Below are positions 63,549 through 64,000 of a DNA stretch of 64,000 nt, one piece after another. The position numbers were made by a program, and so were the translations under genes. Where the stretch lies: NCBI RefSeq assembly GCF_030252425.1, contig NZ_CP126994.1:1550001-1614000 (forward strand). Direction: 5' to 3'. Numbering within the stretch: position 1 is the first letter of the stretch; the number at the start of each line of letters is the position of its first letter. This stretch comes from Acidisoma sp. PAMC 29798. Lineage in GTDB: Bacteria; Pseudomonadota; Alphaproteobacteria; Acetobacterales; Acetobacteraceae. Under the pieces are notes generated by a model. The model had not been told where the DNA came from. It was given only the letters and a program-made list of their open reading frames with translations, and searched no databases.

Positions 63549-64000
63549 ATGGCCATCAACATCCTCATGCCCGCACTCAGCCCGACGATGACGGAGGGCA
63601 CACTCTCCCGCTGGCTCAAGAAACAGGGCGAGACGATCAAGGCGGGTGACGTGCTCGCCGAGATCGAAACCGACAAGGCGACCATGGAAGTGGAAGCGGT
63701 CGATGAAGGGGTGCTGGGCAAAATCCTGGTGCCGGACGGCACGGAGGGCGTGAAGGTCAATGCGCCAATCGCCATCCTGGTGCAGGTGGGTGAGACCGTT
63801 CCCGCCGAAGGCGCGCCGGCTGCTGCCCCCGTAGCGGCGGCGCCCGCCGAGGCACCGAAACAAGCTGCGCCGGCGTCAGCTGCCAATGTGGTCAATGGTC
63901 ATGACAGCGGCGAGCGGATCGTTGCATCGCCCCTCGCCAAGCGCATCGCCAAGGACGCCGGCATCGACCTGAAGGGCGTCAATGGCAGTGGCCCGAACGG
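63549..64000 (+). CDS. pdhC: Dihydrolipoamide acetyltransferase (PDH E2), partial at window end
   Basis: The first ~150 residues of E2: a lipoyl domain (lysine in [12 protein letters not shown]), an Ala/Pro linker and the start of the E1/E3-binding domain ([16 protein letters not shown]). The catalytic domain lies beyond the window. The gene is 12 bases after pdhB in the same operon. Confidence 0.95.
   Translation, partial: MAINILMPALSPTMTEGTLSRWLKKQGETIKAGDVLAEIETDKATMEVEAVDEGVLGKILVPDGTEGVKVNAPIAILVQVGETVPAEGAPAAAPVAAAPAEAPKQAAPASAANVVNGHDSGERIVASPLAKRIAKDAGIDLKGVNGSGPN

Noticed and set aside
1-64000. CRISPR arrays and prophage structural genes
   Set aside because: No regularly spaced repeats with unique spacers, no cas-like genes and no capsid, portal or tail genes were seen.

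Overview
The window reads as chromosome of a high-GC alphaproteobacterium. I infer an Acetobacteraceae or Rhodospirillales member from the orphan Hint-domain protein, the alpha-type S4 and PDH E1-beta with a fused lipoyl domain, and the mutS-glnD adjacency. This is an inference from family knowledge, not from a search. Almost all of it is ordinary, densely packed core genome with many 1-4 nt gene overlaps. Short imperfect palindromes with a GTAGGGYGGAT core lie between or just inside gene ends.

Region 1 (1-4750) is the wreck of an integrated mobile element at a tRNA-Gln gene. It holds small cargo ORFs, the first 221 residues of a MobA/MobL relaxase, a complete IS21-family element (1649-4091) and the N-terminal part of a tyrosine integrase that starts 42 bp from the tRNA 3' end. 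Both the relaxase and the integrase are cut exactly at the IS ends.

Region 2 (4861-16516) carries hldE, malate synthase G, a peptide-type ABC importer (binding protein and two permeases, no ATPases), an amidase, a P1-family aminopeptidase, an arginase/agmatinase-family hydrolase and a Hint protein. Region 3 (16924-31036) has mutS-glnD, an SMP-30 lactonase, a Gly/Tyr/Pro-rich secreted protein, a GNAT enzyme, rpsD, pyrE, a glycerophosphodiesterase, citrate synthase, and a CHAD protein coupled to SixA.

Region 4 (31161-41544) contains a DUF6134 protein and a metallo-hydrolase/cupin pair. It continues with a three-gene glycerol-type cassette (GlpA-like and HcnB-like flavoproteins and an FGGY kinase), two transporters, and a patatin/histidine-kinase pair. 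Region 5 (41593-46709) is the conserved rpmH-rnpA-yidD-yidC-engB run followed by argB.

Region 6 (46718-48512) holds a decayed BrnA-like antitoxin gene and a tRNA-Arg(CCU) gene split in its anticodon loop by a 230-nt group I intron. A peroxiredoxin-like gene divergent from a LysR regulator follows, with a palindrome between them.

Region 7 (48513-64000) contains a DsbA-like protein, hemF, a complete petABC (cytochrome bc1) operon, mtnP, a Na+/H+ antiporter, leuA, a methyltransferase, a toxin-antitoxin pair and pdhA-pdhB-pdhC (the last cut by the window end).

The most unusual thing here is the petABC operon. Its reading frames are intact, but the Rieske protein lacks both histidine ligands and both disulfide cysteines. 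Cytochrome b lacks one haem bH histidine and has PQWY in place of PEWY. Cytochrome c1 keeps its haem ligands. The second highlight is the group I intron in tRNA-Arg.
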